The notes under the pieces were generated by a model. The model worked only from the letters and a program-made list of their open reading frames with translations. It did not search any database and was not told where the DNA came from. Shown in pieces: positions 34,301 through 45,370 of a DNA stretch of 64,000 nt; the first letter of the stretch is position 1; every line of letters starts with the position of its first letter. Origin of the DNA: Diadema setosum (Eukaryota > Echinodermata > Echinoidea > Diadematoida > Diadematidae); the NCBI GenBank assembly GCA_033980235.1, contig CM067077.1, forward strand, positions 8,030,602 to 8,094,601, given 5' to 3'. A program made the position numbers and the translations under genes.

Positions 34301-36588
34301 AAACGAAGCGTAAAACTGATGAGATAAAGATTGAAGACCCGACAAAGTTGGACAGCAATCTTGTAACTCTGAGAAGGAAGGGAATGCGTGACAGTTTTAA
34401 GGCGGTGTTTTTGCCATCCACCTTTAAGTTCAGCAAAGGCCTTGAGTACCAGAACGTCACCCAGGATATGGTCAAGAGCAAGATGGTCCACATTGCCGTG
34501 TGCGTGAAGCAACGTTACAGCACTAAAACCATCCCTGTCGCTAACGTCCAACTCGAAATGAAAGTCGCTGTGCGCAAGCTGCTGAAAGAGAAGCACTCAC
34601 TCCATTCCTGTATCAACTATTCCATGCCAGACAATATTCACGCATATGATCCCCATGACATTGTCATCATCTCTGAGGGGATGTACAGCAACCGGACGAC
34701 CAGCCACCCAACATTGCGAACTAAGTCACGAGTGAGCCTGGAACTGGAGGAGACCAACCCCCGGGCATCAAGCGACATCAACCTCAAAGCAGTCCGCTCC
34801 CACTCTGTAGAGAGCATGCCGTCCACTGTGGTGGACATTCAGAAAGGCCAGAGGGAAACCTCCCTGGATGACCTCTTGGAAGTGTCGGTGCACAGTGACA
34901 GCAATCGGAGTGACCAGAAGGTGACTGTTGTGGATGTCCACGAGATACCACGCCCATCCCAAAGCCCCCTACCTGGCATCACTGAAGATGGTGAACTGAC
35001 TGATGTGAGTATTGTCTCATCGTCATGTCACAGTCCTGACAGTGCCGTTGTGGATATGGATGGCCTAGAGACGATTAATCTGGACAGAGATGCCATTTCC
35101 CCCATTGGGTCGTCCACACCTTCGGCCAAGAAGCTGCGTGCTGGTGTCAAGCATGGGTTTGCAAATCCTCATATTACGATTGTAGATGATGCAGATAGTG
35201 ATGACTTTGAGGTGTCAGTTGACAAACTGGATGGAAGGAAAGGGCTCAGGGATGAGGTCATCGACCTGAGCAGTAGCAGTCAAGATCTGGGGGAGAAGGG
35301 CAAAAAGAAAGGATTCAGAGGACAATTATTCAAGAAGAAATCTAAGCAGAAGAAAGGAAAGAGGGATGGCATAGATAACCCAGGATATGTTGTAGACATG
35401 AGAACTGGCCACAGGAGCCTTATAGGAGACTTTGGTGGTAGCAGAGGTAAAAAGGGACAGCAGGACCTGGAGATGCTTGAGATTTTATCTGACGAGGAAG
35501 CAGATGCTGTCTTTGCTGACAAAAGAAATGATTCCACAATAGACAGCAGAACCAAGGATACATCGGTATCAAGCCATAATGACCGCGAGAGAGAAACGGT
35601 CATCACTGTTGCTTCTGCAGACCAAGTTACGGAACTGAAGCGTGGGAAGAAGATGTATGATGTTCAGGGTGCTATGAAACATGATCAGCTGGCATTGAAA
35701 CCAAGGAGGACACTTCCAGACGCTGTAGGAAAGACAGAAGGAGACCAGAGAACCAGTAGTTCAAAGGCCCCTTCATGTGAAATACCGTTGCGTGAAGTGA
35801 GAAGCCCCGTGCCCATCATAGTAGTTGAGTGTGTGGACGAGACTGATCGATCAGCTTCAGCTGGTAGCCGGTCTCCCCGTTCCCCGAGGCATGCTCGGAA
35901 AGTTAGCCCCATACCAGAAGTATCCAAGAGAGGTCGTGAGTCCACCAAGCAGGACTTTACCCCTCCGATTACTGCTGGAATGCCCCACACCGAGTTGAGC
36001 AAGCCAGAGAGCAGAGTTTCCATCAAAACCAATGACACAACGCATTCTCCTAATGGTGCTAGTCACAAGGGAAGTCCCACCAATGCGGACGTGAAATACA
36101 TCTCTGAATTGGATGACTCAGACCATACTCCAAAGCAGAACAATCGGTCAAGATCTAGCAAGGAGAAGGTCGGACGGTCCAAGGGCAGATCACCAACGAG
36201 AGCCCAAAAGACCTCGACAGCCGCTGAACCAGAGTTTGAAATGTTGACTCTCTGGAATGATGAGGAATGGAGGAAAAAGTTGGCCACACCCGAATTCAAG
36301 CTCCAGATGTTCCAACGCACCAGCCAGGATCAACATCCATCCACACCGCTCCTCAATAAGTACCATGGCATTGATCCGAATAGCGCTGCAGCCAGCAATG
36401 CGGTGTTTGTGCATGAGACCCCTCCCAGTAAAGCTAGTCAAAACACCCCTCAGGAGGGAGTGGGCAATGCCAGAGAGAACAAAAGATTGCATAGTAAAGG
36501 TGCTGTGATGGATAAGTCGAAGTCACAGAAAAGGGTTGAAGTGAGGAATAATCCTAGCATTACAAAGCTTAGTCAAAGCTGGCTGTAG
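28180..36588 (+). CDS. Ankyrin-repeat plus C2-domain protein with long disordered tail (five coding exons, 1011 aa)
   Basis: Coding exons are 28180-28357, 29980-30165, 31107-31331, 33402-33497 and 34238-36588. All have GT-AG introns and every intron is phase 1; total 3036 nt. Residues 7-121 hold ankyrin repeats (PMHEAASNGDLEILELLL, then TPLHYAAREGHVECLRALL). Residues about 197-350 resemble a synaptotagmin-type C2 fold (GTLQLSFEYNSKAKTFKIRI, later YIRSHLLPDKKGETKRKT). The calcium-binding aspartates expected in the loops are not evident, so a calcium-independent membrane or protein-binding role is inferred. The remaining 660 residues are Ser/Asp/Lys-rich and probably disordered, with a polybasic patch near 581-606. 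The start is fixed by an in-frame TGA at 28165. I recognise no named orthologue. Confidence 0.85.
28358..29979 (+). other. Intron 1 of ankyrin-C2 coding region
   Basis: 1.6 kb, phase 1. It holds a (TA)n plus poly-T tract at 28467-28502, an ATTAATTA run near 28970-29000, a C-run and A-run at 29343-29372, and words such as GGGAGATCTCCCG near 29580-29850 suggesting an old repeat. No exon seen. Confidence 0.7.
29980..30165 (+). CDS. Ankyrin-C2 gene, exon 2 (residues 60-121)
   Basis: The acceptor GCATTAAAG leads into GDPNFCDDIEGCTPLHYAAR and the exon ends at DKE plus one base before GTAAGT. It carries the best ankyrin repeat (TPLHYAAREGHVECLRALLKAGG) and the beginning of a capping unit (KSVLEEAAEECRHIL). 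It is 186 nt, phase 1 at both ends. Confidence 0.9.
30445..31009. mobile_element. 565-bp TTAA foldback element (AAAGGACAAGTTCACC ends)
   Basis: TTAAAGGACAAGTTCACCTT at 30445 mirrors AAGGTGAACTTGTCCTTTAA ending at 31009, with TTAA at both edges. Complementarity continues for roughly 200 bp per arm (for example ATGAGAAGACTACTA against TAGTAGTCTTCTCATC). A solo fragment of one arm is at 52594-52707. It lies in intron 2 of the ankyrin-C2 gene, about 100 bp before exon 3. Confidence 0.85.
31107..31331 (+). CDS. Ankyrin-C2 gene, exon 3 (residues 122-196)
   Basis: The acceptor TTTCTTAATTGCAG precedes KTKDYLNMTLDMARITISKQ; the first Lys codon is split. The exon encodes a linker rich in Ser, Asp and Pro between ankyrin repeats and the C2-like domain and ends KES plus one base at GTGAGT. 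It is 225 nt, phase 1 at both ends. The linker has no recognised domain. Confidence 0.85.
31451..31543. mobile_element. 93-bp TTAA micro-element (TTAACCCGTTGAGGACG)
   Basis: TTAACCCGTTGAGGACG at the left mirrors CGTCCTCAGCTGGTTAA at the right. A diverged second copy is at 59047-59139 (TTAACCCATTGAAGATG / CTTCGATGGGTTAA). Its right TTAA is the same four bases as the left TTAA of the next element (31540). It also contains a short palindrome, CCCGAGTATACTCGGG. Confidence 0.7.
31540..32560. mobile_element. 1.02-kb TTAA foldback element with a nested hairpin
   Basis: TTAAAGATAATA at 31540 mirrors the sequence ending TATTATCTTTAA at 32560. The arms pair for roughly 400 bp each, including GAGACTTACTCGCCCCAAAG, AAATTCTTCAATTTGAAGAC, CTGCCAATAGTCCC and GCTCTCCCAAGGTCCTCTC blocks and their complements. 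The right arm is broken by an extra hairpin (32334-32419) and a partial duplication of about 50 bp near 32255-32335. It lies in intron 3 of the ankyrin-C2 gene. No transposase is present. Confidence 0.85.
32334..32419. repeat. Hairpin inserted in the right arm of the foldback
   Basis: ATCATGCAATAATGGTTTCG at the left pairs with GAGACCATTATTGCATGAT at the right; CGCCGCCGTACGGCGGCG forms the tip. The left arm of the host foldback has no equivalent, so this 80-bp hairpin arose after, or separately from, the larger palindrome. Confidence 0.65.
33402..33497 (+). CDS. Ankyrin-C2 gene, exon 4 (residues 197-228)
   Basis: The acceptor CATTCTTGCAG leads into ITGTLQLSFEYNSKAKTFKI and the exon ends with LLPP plus one base at GTAAGT. 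It is 96 nt, phase 1 at both ends. GTLQLSFEYN followed by KTFKIRIWSLQDI is the first two beta strands expected at the start of a synaptotagmin-type C2 domain. Confidence 0.85.
34238..36588 (+). CDS. Ankyrin-C2 gene, last exon (residues 229-1011)
   Basis: The acceptor TTGTTTGATCCAG gives the start at 34238; the open frame happens to run a few codons further upstream but that part is intronic. A 2351-nt exon completes the C2-like fold (RLYIRSHLLPDKKGETKRKT, FKAVFLPSTFKFSKG, HIAVCVKQRY) and then encodes a long Ser/Thr/Asp/Lys-rich tail. The tail has repeated VVDxxD-like words, a polybasic segment (KGKKKGFRGQLFKKKSKQKK) and SPRSPRHARKVSP-type proline-directed sites. It ends SITKLSQSWL before TAG. 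Higher GC and clean codon use support coding. Confidence 0.93.
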
Positions 36589-36661
36589 CAACGTTTGATG
36601 AGTGAAACTCATAGCTTGACTGGAATGAGATGTGAGTAAAATTTGAGCTTCCAATGTCAGC

Positions 36662-36667
36662 AATAAA
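36662..36667 (+). terminator. Polyadenylation signal AATAAA after the ankyrin-C2 stop
   Basis: The first canonical AATAAA lies 74 nt past the stop codon in CAGCAATAAAGAC. A short 3' UTR ending near 36685 is likely, although longer forms cannot be excluded. Confidence 0.5.
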
Positions 36668-36689
36668 GACAAGTAATTAATTAAAGGTA

Positions 36690-39600
36690 CAGTTTAGGAG
36701 GGTGAGATATATTTATTGAATATTGACAACTGTTCATAACAAATACTTTTATGCCTGCTTAATTTTCTCCTTGTTTATTCCAAGTGCCCAGTAGATACTA
36801 GAGTAAGAGAACTCATTGTGCGATGTATATGGAATATGCTCAAATCAATTTTAGAAGAAGTTCGGGGACATCTCTTTACCAGGTGTACAAGAACTTCAGG
36901 CCAGTGTGCATTTAACTGATGATCATCACCAATTTTTTATGCCAGTTTGTTCTGAGGAAGCACATATTTTTCCCCCAAGACACAACATCTCAATGAAATA
37001 TCAATAGTGCATTTCGGATTAATAACTATGCATAGCTAATTCTCCATTCCTAAAGCTGTGATGGTAGTAATGATGGCCATTTTTGCTAATGAAGATAGTT
37101 AACTTAACCTTATTTAAATTCTTTTTCACTGCCGGTCAATGTCTGAATCCTGGTATGGTGAGCTTACTCCAGTAATGGGTATTCCATCATTGTTTTCATT
37201 TAACATTTTGCCTGCATGATTTTATAGACTACATAGCAATATTGTTAGGCACTTGTTTGAATTTCTATGCAATAGTATTTTCATACGTTTATCTTTTGTC
37301 TAGGAATTTTGTACTTGAAGTTTATATCTAGTACACATCTTTTTCGTGCCATGTTCCTCTGTGTGTGCTGTGCTGTTTCTTATTCCAAAGTGCAACTTAT
37401 GTTTCCATAGTACTCTAGACTTTATCACAGTAATACACAAAATAGTGTTACACAGTTAGGGCTGTGTCAGCAGCCAGATGTCTCTCCCAGTCATGCATGA
37501 GTGGGGTCACTACATATCTTTTAATAGAGAGAAAAACTATGCATTTCTGTCTTTCTGTAATGACCACATTTCCACAGTGGTCACTTTTTTTGTTGTTTCT
37601 TCAGGGCCAGTCTGTACCAGATTTGTTGTTTTAGCTGGCAAGACTATGCAATCACCATCTGATGAATTTTGCATGTAACAACATAGCAAGATAAAAGTTT
37701 GTTTTACTTTACTCCAGTGCTGAAGTCACGGTCATACATGTAGTTCCTGCGGAGGAATTGCATGGGCGCGGGTTTTGGATCACTAATATGAAAACACTGC
37801 AACTAGTCTCCCTTCTTTATCCTTTATACTCTGCTTTGTTCACCTATAGGTACACAAGCTGGAGTGTTTTCTTTAATATCAGATTGGCACACATGTTTGG
37901 AAACTAGTAATTGTCAATGAAAAGAGATTACCTAATCCCTTAATCCCTATTGTGTCACCATGGCCCTCCTTTAACTACCAGAAGTCCAAGTTTGGATAGG
38001 TTATTGGTGAAAAAAAGCTTTGCAAGTTATGCTTAGTGCCTGGACACACAAAGCCATTCACCTCATGTTCCAGAATACATTTTATATGATACATACACAA
38101 CTCAGTTGGCATATGTTTTGCAAAGCAAGGACAGATGACATTTTCTGCCTGGTGTCAACACAGTTGTACTGTTGTTGCATTTGATATTAAACATACGGTA
38201 GTCTGCCTGCAATAGTACTGATATTGTTTATGTATAGATGTGTAATTTGTAGTATAAGTGATGCCGCCACTCTATACAGTCCTACAGGAAATAAACCCAT
38301 ACGAATACTACTTGAGAGTGCACCAAGTGATGTATGATTACCAATAACCTTTCTAATTTTGAATGCCATTTTGCTTCTGTTTGCAGCATACATTTGTATT
38401 TTGTAGGTAGCCCAAAGATGTGGAGCCATTATGAACATTTGACAGGATTAAACCATGATTTCATGGGCTCAATGAACTGGAAAATGCAATAACAAATAGA
38501 CAAGCAGATAACCTTGGAATATCTCAAAAGTTTCGTCAATGGCTTACATTTCCCTCACCCCATAACTCTTTAGCTCATAGAAGGACAAATAATCTATGAT
38601 TAGTTCCCAGAGAGATATCCTGATGGATATTTTTATTTGTTTTTTTTTTAAACACATCCTATGTGGTCCATGATTGTAGAGTGTTTATTGGACATCAGCA
38701 GATACCTTGGTCCTGCAAGCGGGTTTCATAATCATCATTCATCATGAATTCACCTCTTAATGTAGCCTGTGGCACCTGGCTACAGACATTTCACTGTTAG
38801 GTTGTGAGTCTGCTGAAGTCAGAATTAGAAACTCTGCATTACTGTACAATTTATATGAATGTGATAAGACACTCATAATGTGGTGAGATGTACAGTCTGT
38901 GTATCAGGAAATTACTCAAGTACAGTAATTTCTTTGAGATATCCGACCTTACATTGGCAAAGAGTGGTTGTGACAGGGCATGTACACAAAAGTGCAATTT
39001 CTTTTTATGCATTGCAGTTACAGATGTATTTCAATGAAAATTAGTGATTTTGTGAGGCTGTAATCACATTTTGTTTGATGGCAATAATGATATGGACAAT
39101 AAGACATACCCTAGAATTGATCACACCACAATCCTTTACCATGTTATACCATCTACGGCAAATAGACCAAGGAATCATATATTGGCATCACAGAGAATTC
39201 AGTACTTGGGGTCTGTGCCCCAATTCATTTCTGCCTGTTTAGAAGGACCTACTTGCACACTGATTTCGGTAGAGTGTGCTACTGCAGGGCTTCCATTGAT
39301 TGAACTTTCATCAGTAAAAACACAGGGACTGGCTTCTTGAACTGTGATTTTAGTTTTGCCCATGACATCAAATTGATCCAAAAATTGTTATTTGCATTTT
39401 TTATAATCCCTTTTTTTAAAGTACCTGTGAGTGACATCTTCAAACATACACTGTAGTCGGTTTCATCCTGTCAACATAGCAAATTGAGAGTGGAAATAAG
39501 TCAATGAATTTGTAAGAAATAACTTTTTCTTTTATATGGAGAGAATTATGCTTGGGGCTGTTAAACCTAAGAGATCTTTGAATTACAAATCTGATTTTTT

Positions 39601-39792
39601 ATACTTTTATATCAAACACAATTTTACAATGACTGAGTGGAAGTTTTGATTTCATGATTCAGCTCATTTCATTGACATTGTTTTATCTTGTCAAATAGTG
39701 TAGAATGTCTGGTATTAGGGAATGCTTCTCAGGAAATGATCAACGTAGATGTGCCATATCTTTGTACTTTTATAATCTTCAAATCAACTTTT
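36690..39792. other. Gene-free stretch downstream of the ankyrin-C2 gene
   Basis: AT-rich sequence without recognised exons or elements. A longer alternative 3' UTR of the upstream gene is possible. Confidence 0.4.
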
Positions 39793-40880
39793 TGTCCCCG
39801 CCGAACGAGTTCGAGCAGGGGACTATGAAACGGGCTCCGTACGTGTGTGTGTCCGTCCGTCCGTCCGTCCGTCCGTGTGTCCGTCCGTGTGTGCGTCCGT
39901 GTGTGATCAAAATGTTCAAAATGCTACTCCTTCGTCATTTCTAACCCGATTTTGATTCTGTTTGCTTTATATGATAGCACTACATGGGAGCTTTGAAACT
40001 TCTATACAGAATTTCAATTGTGACCTTTGACCTTGACCTTTGACCTATATTGTACATTTTGCTTCAAAATGCTACTCCTTCGCCATTTCTAACCCGATTT
40101 TGATTCCGTTTGCTTTATATGATGGCACTAGGTGAGGGCTTCAAAACTTCTACACAGAATTTTAACCTTTGACTTCTTTGACCTTTGACCTTGATTTTTG
40201 ACCTATATTGTACATTTTGCTACAAAATGCTACTCCTTCGCCATTTGTAACCCGATTTCAATTCTGTTTGCTTTAAGTGATGGCACTAGGTGAGGGCTTC
40301 AAAACTTCTACACAGAATTTTGACCTTTGACTTCTTTGACCTTTGACCTTGATTTTTGACCTATATTGTACATTTTGCTACAAAATGCTACTCCTTCGCC
40401 ATTTCTAACCCGATTTCGATTCCGTTTGCTTTATGTGATGGCACTAGGTGAGGGCTTCAAAACTTCTACACAGAATTTTGACCTTTGACTTCTTTGACCT
40501 TTGACCTTGATTTTTGACCTATATTGTACATTTTGCTACAAAATGCTACTCCTTTGCCATTTGTAACCCAATTTCAATTCCGTTTGCTTTAAGTGATGGC
40601 ACTAGGTGAGGGCTTCAAAACTTCTACACAGAATTTTGACCTTTGACTTCTTTGACCTTTGACCTTGATTTTTTTACCTATATTGTACATTGGCTACAAA
40701 ATGCTACTCCTTCGCCATTTCTAACCCGATTTCGATTCCGTTTGCTTTATGTGATGGCACTAGGTGAGGGCTTCAAAACTTCTACATAGAATTTTGACCT
40801 TTGACTTCTTTGACCTTTGACCTTCATCTTTTTACCTATATTGTACATTTTGCTACTAAATGCTACTTCCGGCGGGGACA
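39793..40880. mobile_element. Composite element: 11-bp TIRs, (CCGT)n, and about six 158-bp tandem repeats
   Basis: TGTCCCCGCCG at 39793 is the exact reverse complement of CGGCGGGGACA at 40870-40880. After the left end come GAACGAGTTCGAGCAGGG and a (CCGT)n/(GTGT) tract (39843-39905). Then a repeat unit starting ATGCTACTCCTTCGCCATTT begins at 39921, 40069, 40227, 40385, 40543, 40701 and (truncated) 40860, with period 148 for the first copy and 158 for the rest. Each unit contains many TTTGACCTTTGACC words. The right end continues ATATATTACGCACCGCGTAAT. No transposase. Elements built as conserved ends around a tandem array are known from marine invertebrates; the class is not determined here. 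Confidence 0.85.
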
Positions 40881-43244
40881 TATATTACGCACCGCGTAAT
40901 TTCTACTTTTCCTTGTTTTTTTTTTAATAATTGTAATTTATGATTTTTTTTTGAATATATCCAGAGGTACTTGAGGTATGAGCATATTCATTCTGTTGCA
41001 ATGTATGCTAACCTGTGGGATGAACGTGTAAACTACTGAGTCATTGAGGCCAATCTTTATAAAATTAGATGGTTAACTTGACGTAACTTACAGTGTATGG
41101 CAATTAGGTTGCATGCAGTGCCATTGACAATCCGAGGTCATGAGTTTTTAGAGGGTTAGATTAGGCGGGATTACACATCCTTTGCTAGAAATCAATATCA
41201 GATTTACTGTACTCAAGAACTGAGACCCAGGGAATAATTTTCAAGCTCGAATTTGATTACCAATTTCAGCTGATGAGTGATATTTCAAATGGTGTCGTGT
41301 ACACATCTATGGAAAAAAAAAACTGCTACACACACACAAAAAAAAAAAAATAATAATAAAAATAATAATAATTTGTTTAGCAGTGATATGAAAATTCATA
41401 GCAAATTGTGATGTGATACCAGGAGAATTATTCGCTAGAAACCTCTTTTTAGTCCCTGTATATCTCACACTCCACATAGATGGCAGATGGTGTATAGAAC
41501 TTGAATGAATGAAGATTGTCTCCCAGCTGAGTGTTGAGTCGTGCTCGGAGATTGGAGGTAGAGATAATTTTGACTGAAATCAAAGATGAACAACTACAAC
41601 TGTACTTTGTGAGATCATAACCTGAGTTCACTGAATAGAAAGTGAAACAGCATTTTAAAGGTATTTGTTGCAGATTAACGTAATGACCATAATTTCTCAA
41701 ACATGCTGCATTAAAAACGAAATGTTGGTTTATGTAATGATTTAATCTTTTACCTTATTACTTTGATTTGAAGCATGTACGGCATATATAATGTGGATGT
41801 ATTGAAATGACAAGTTAAAAGTGAGTTACAATGATTATTACTCTCCATAGTATACTGTAGTATACTGTAGCATGAAGTAGTGATTTTCAGTAACTACATG
41901 CATGTTGAAATGTACTTTGCTCTTACTGTTAGTATGGAAGGATTTGGGGCCATGATTCACCTCTTATTTGTCCTCACCTTGGACATAGCATTGTATGCAA
42001 AAGGATTATAACTAATCAAAATGATTTTGAACAAAAAAAAAGGAAAAGAAAAAGGAAAATAGACCAAACTACTACATTGGCCTTAAGGAAATGTGAGCAT
42101 ACTCTTGCAATGGTCACTTTACTGAAGGATAACTACGCCCACCCGAATCAACTCATTTTTGTTGTTGTTGTTGTTTTTAATAATAATGATGATAATACTA
42201 AGCATTTATATGGGGCTTTATACGGGTGACTCTAAGCACGCTGAAATGTCGCCAATATTGAAGGTGACAAATATGATAGGATTGCATATTCTGTGTGTGA
42301 GTGCTTTTAAATTACATGATATACAATTTAATACGATGCACTCTCAACGTTCTCTACTGGAGAGTACCAAGTACTACCACAAGAGTTGGTCTACAAATGT
42401 TCTTTCTATTATTGTCTTGTTTGCTTTTTTATTCTCTCAAACCTTTGGTTTTGACTCGATGGCAGAGAAGATGGATTTGTGGCTTTGTGTTAAAAATCAC
42501 ATAATGACTCTGATGGCTTCAAATGCTTACGTTTCGGTTATTATATTTCTTTTCAAACAAAAGAAAAAGAACAAGGTCATCCAGGTTTAGTCAAGTGAAA
42601 TTATCTTTGCTTCTCATCAATATCATTACTCATAAACATGCTCATTCCAGATGCTGAATGGAGAGTAATTTTCAGTGTTGCTGATGTATGACTTTCTCAG
42701 GGGTCATGATTCATAAATGTAATGGCGCTAGTTGAAAAATTACTGACTTTTGCATCCGCAATATCAATGCCTGATAACTGCTGGAGCAATATTCAAAATG
42801 TTGCTCGTGCAATATATCTCCCTTTGTTTTGACTTGATATATTCACAATTTGGTGTACGCATGAGTACTGCATTCACTGCCATTTGTACTGTAAATCAAG
42901 AAACATTGGCGGCATGAAACTTTTGTAAATTGGAGACTGGTACCTTTTGGGATTCATGCTCGCGTAATTCAGGAAAGTTTCATGTACACAAAAATTTGTG
43001 GTTGTACAGTATTTTGATTCAAGTATTGTTGACCATCTAGCAAAGATCTCATTTGCCTCTGGAATTTGATTTTTTTTTTTCAAATGCTGCTATGACAATT
43101 TAAACCAAGCGATCTCTGTCAGACATGATTGTGTGATATAGAGTTTTTGAAAGGAACTGGAGCTATCGATCGAAAATGGATGTGGATATGTTCAGATGCA
43201 TAGAATAGCTATTCTGTATCTGTTCGATCCTTCCAGTGCATATA
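40881..43244. other. Gene-free stretch with a microsatellite-linked repeat
   Basis: A-rich and (TAA)n tracts lie at 41336-41370. At 42160-42250 GTTGTTGTTG, AATAATAATG and then CATTTATATGGGGCTTTATA look like a dispersed repeat with a microsatellite head. The 143-codon frame at 42159-42590 starts inside it and is rejected as a gene. Confidence 0.4.
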
Positions 43245-43435
43245 CTGGAAACCCCTGTCATATAATCATGCTTACTTGCAACGAGGTAAACGCTTTTAAG
43301 GAGGTGAACTTTGTGGCCCCAATTATACATTATAACTGTATTTAGCTGGTCTCTCAATACAGATACAGCGAGGTACCAGTTATAAATAGATACAATTTGG
43401 AGGTCCTTGTGACCTGTTACAAGGGGGTTTCCATG
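43245..43435. mobile_element. 191-bp TA-flanked MITE (CTGGAAACCCC ends)
   Basis: CTGGAAACCCCTGTCATATA at the left mirrors TTACAAGGGGGTTTCCATG at the right, with TA immediately outside each end. The layout resembles the pogo-type MITEs at 51838 and 57442. Confidence 0.65.
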
Positions 43436-43456
43436 TATGTCTGCACATTATTTTTG

Positions 43457-43812
43457 TTAAAGGCATAATTTACCATTTGCAGATGAAAGCATTAGTGCTT
43501 TAAAATAGTTCTAAAATGTGAGTTAGGGATAGAAACAACCACTGTCAAAATTTGAATCCATATAATCGATGTTAAGTGTTGTTAAATACACAAAATGTGA
43601 ACAATAGTTATAATAAAAATGTTTCCAGACTAAACCGTATACAGTTACGGTTTACTGAGAAAAACCCTGATATCTCCTTATATTTTAGGTTTTATTGCAA
43701 ATATTTCATATGGTAGGATGTTTTATGATACAACAGACCTACACATATGCATCAAATGTGATATCTTGAACATTTTTGAAATCACTGCTCCCAAAGGTAA
43801 ACTGGACCTTTA
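43457..43812. mobile_element. TTAA MITE family A, copy 2
   Basis: It matches 15207-15570 along its length (shared words CCATTTGCAGATGAAA, GTTCTAAAATGT, GATATCTTGAACATTTTTGA) and has the same inverted TTAAAGG ends. A deletion of about 15 bp near the start is the main difference. Confidence 0.85.
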
Positions 43813-44251
43813 AGAGCTCGTAAATATTATGTGTAGTATAGGTGGCTGTTGTGGATGCTGATCCTTCATGCAGTTGGAAATAACTGAGGGGCAAATACGT
43901 ACAATGGGATATTTTCTCTTTTCTTTAGATGGACTTAGGAGCTTCCCAATCCTATTAGCTCTGTATGTCTCATGCACACAATACAGTTTGTGATCAACAG
44001 ACATTGAAAAAAAAAATCCAAGGATTATCTCTGATATTGAATTTTTGGAAAGAAAAATTCGTATAGAGGGGCAAACCAAGATGCAAAAACAGGATACAGC
44101 TGAACAGACGAATTGTGGCAGATGGTACAATGATTTTATGCCAGTATTAATTGATGAATTAATGAACAAAGAAATGCTAGTCATGAACTTTATCAAAGAG
44201 CTCTGTACATGTATGTGTTCGTTCATATACTCTCTGCATGATCCCAAACTA

Positions 44252-44459
44252 CTGTGAAAGTGGGAATTTTCGCGGTGTGGAAATTTTGACGCATTTCGCG
44301 CAACCAGAAGCTAGCGCAAAAATAAAAGCACACAAGTATTTTTTTAACCACACGTTCCAGTAGTTATTGTCCCGATTCCGCGGAATTAAAAACACGCGAA
44401 ACTCATCTTACCCGTCCAAGCCCGAAAAATTACTTGCGCGAAAATATCCACTTTTACAG
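44252..44459. mobile_element. MITE of CTGTGAAAG / TTTTCGCG family, copy 2
   Basis: CTGTGAAAGTGGGAATTTTC at the left mirrors GAAAATATCCACTTTTACAG at the right, with TA on both sides. It is the same family as 18334-18500 and better preserved, so it defines the family ends. Confidence 0.85.
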
Positions 44460-45033
44460 TATTTGAAACGTGTTGCCATTAAAGTAGGCCTGTGCATATG
44501 GCTTTGTGTCATGATTGAGTGTGTGGTAGTGCCTGTTGCACCTTATTCATATCACACAAAGCTGTGAATTCATCAAATTACTGCCTCGAGTACTATTCAT
44601 TCTTATTAACTTATACTTGGCGTTAGACATTTCAAGAGAGTAACAGTTGTATACACTGTACGTCACATGCTTATATTTCTTGGAAATTTGCTCTCCTGAG
44701 AAAAGGGATGTATAATAGTTATGATTATATAACTGTTCATAAGAAATGTTTGCAATGCTACATGCCAGCATGTAGATCAGTAGCCAGTGATATTCACTAT
44801 AATAATAATGAAGCCTTGATCTATAGATGTTTAGAGAGCAGTATCATCGTGTACATTGATAGCATGATTTCACTCATCTCAACTGGTGTATATTTATTTA
44901 ATTATTTTCACACTATATTGTAATGCCTGTAATTCTCTCTGTCATTTGGGGATGATTAAATATTGTGTGTATCACCAAAAGTAATGATGTGAAAATGACA
45001 GACAGACTGACTGGAGACAGTGAGAATGAGGTC

Positions 45034-45090
<57 letters not shown>

Positions 45091-45092
45091 GG
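45034..45092. repeat. (AG)n microsatellite
   Basis: A run of AG dinucleotides with small interruptions, immediately before the first copy of the TGAAGAG MITE. Confidence 0.9.
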
Positions 45093-45121
45093 GGGAACAA
45101 AGAATGGAGTATGTGTACATA

Positions 45122-45370
45122 TGAAGAGTTTGTTTGCAAAAACCGATAAGTCCATATTTGCCAAACGGAGATATTTGCGATTAAAGGTCAAGAAAAATAA
45201 AGAGAATGATAAGAAAATTTTTGCTTCTTTTGACCATAATTTCAAAAATGTACCTTTATATGTAGTGACCAATATGTCATTTAAAAGGTATTATTTTTTA
45301 CCTTATAACAGAGACCGTACTTCAAAATCTTCAAAAATGGACTTATCGGTTTTTGCAAACAAACTCTTCA
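45122..45370. mobile_element. TGAAGAG MITE copy 1 (forward)
   Basis: Inverted ends of about 35 bp: TGAAGAGTTTGTTTGCAAAA ... TTTTGCAAACAAACTCTTCA, flanked by TA. The interior order is CGGAGATATTTGCGATTAAA, then CTTCAAAATCTTC at the right, which defines the forward orientation. It is 249 bp and non-coding. TA target and long inverted ends fit Tc1/mariner-type mobilisation (inference). Confidence 0.9.

Noticed and set aside
39842..39905. (CCGT)n tract as a possible CRISPR-like or regulatory array
   Set aside because: It is a simple microsatellite inside the composite element; there are no unique spacers, and CRISPR arrays are not expected in animal DNA.
42159..42590. 143-codon plus-strand frame with a hydrophobic start
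   Set aside because: It begins inside a microsatellite-headed dispersed repeat, is AT-rich with no domain, and has no conserved-looking segment.
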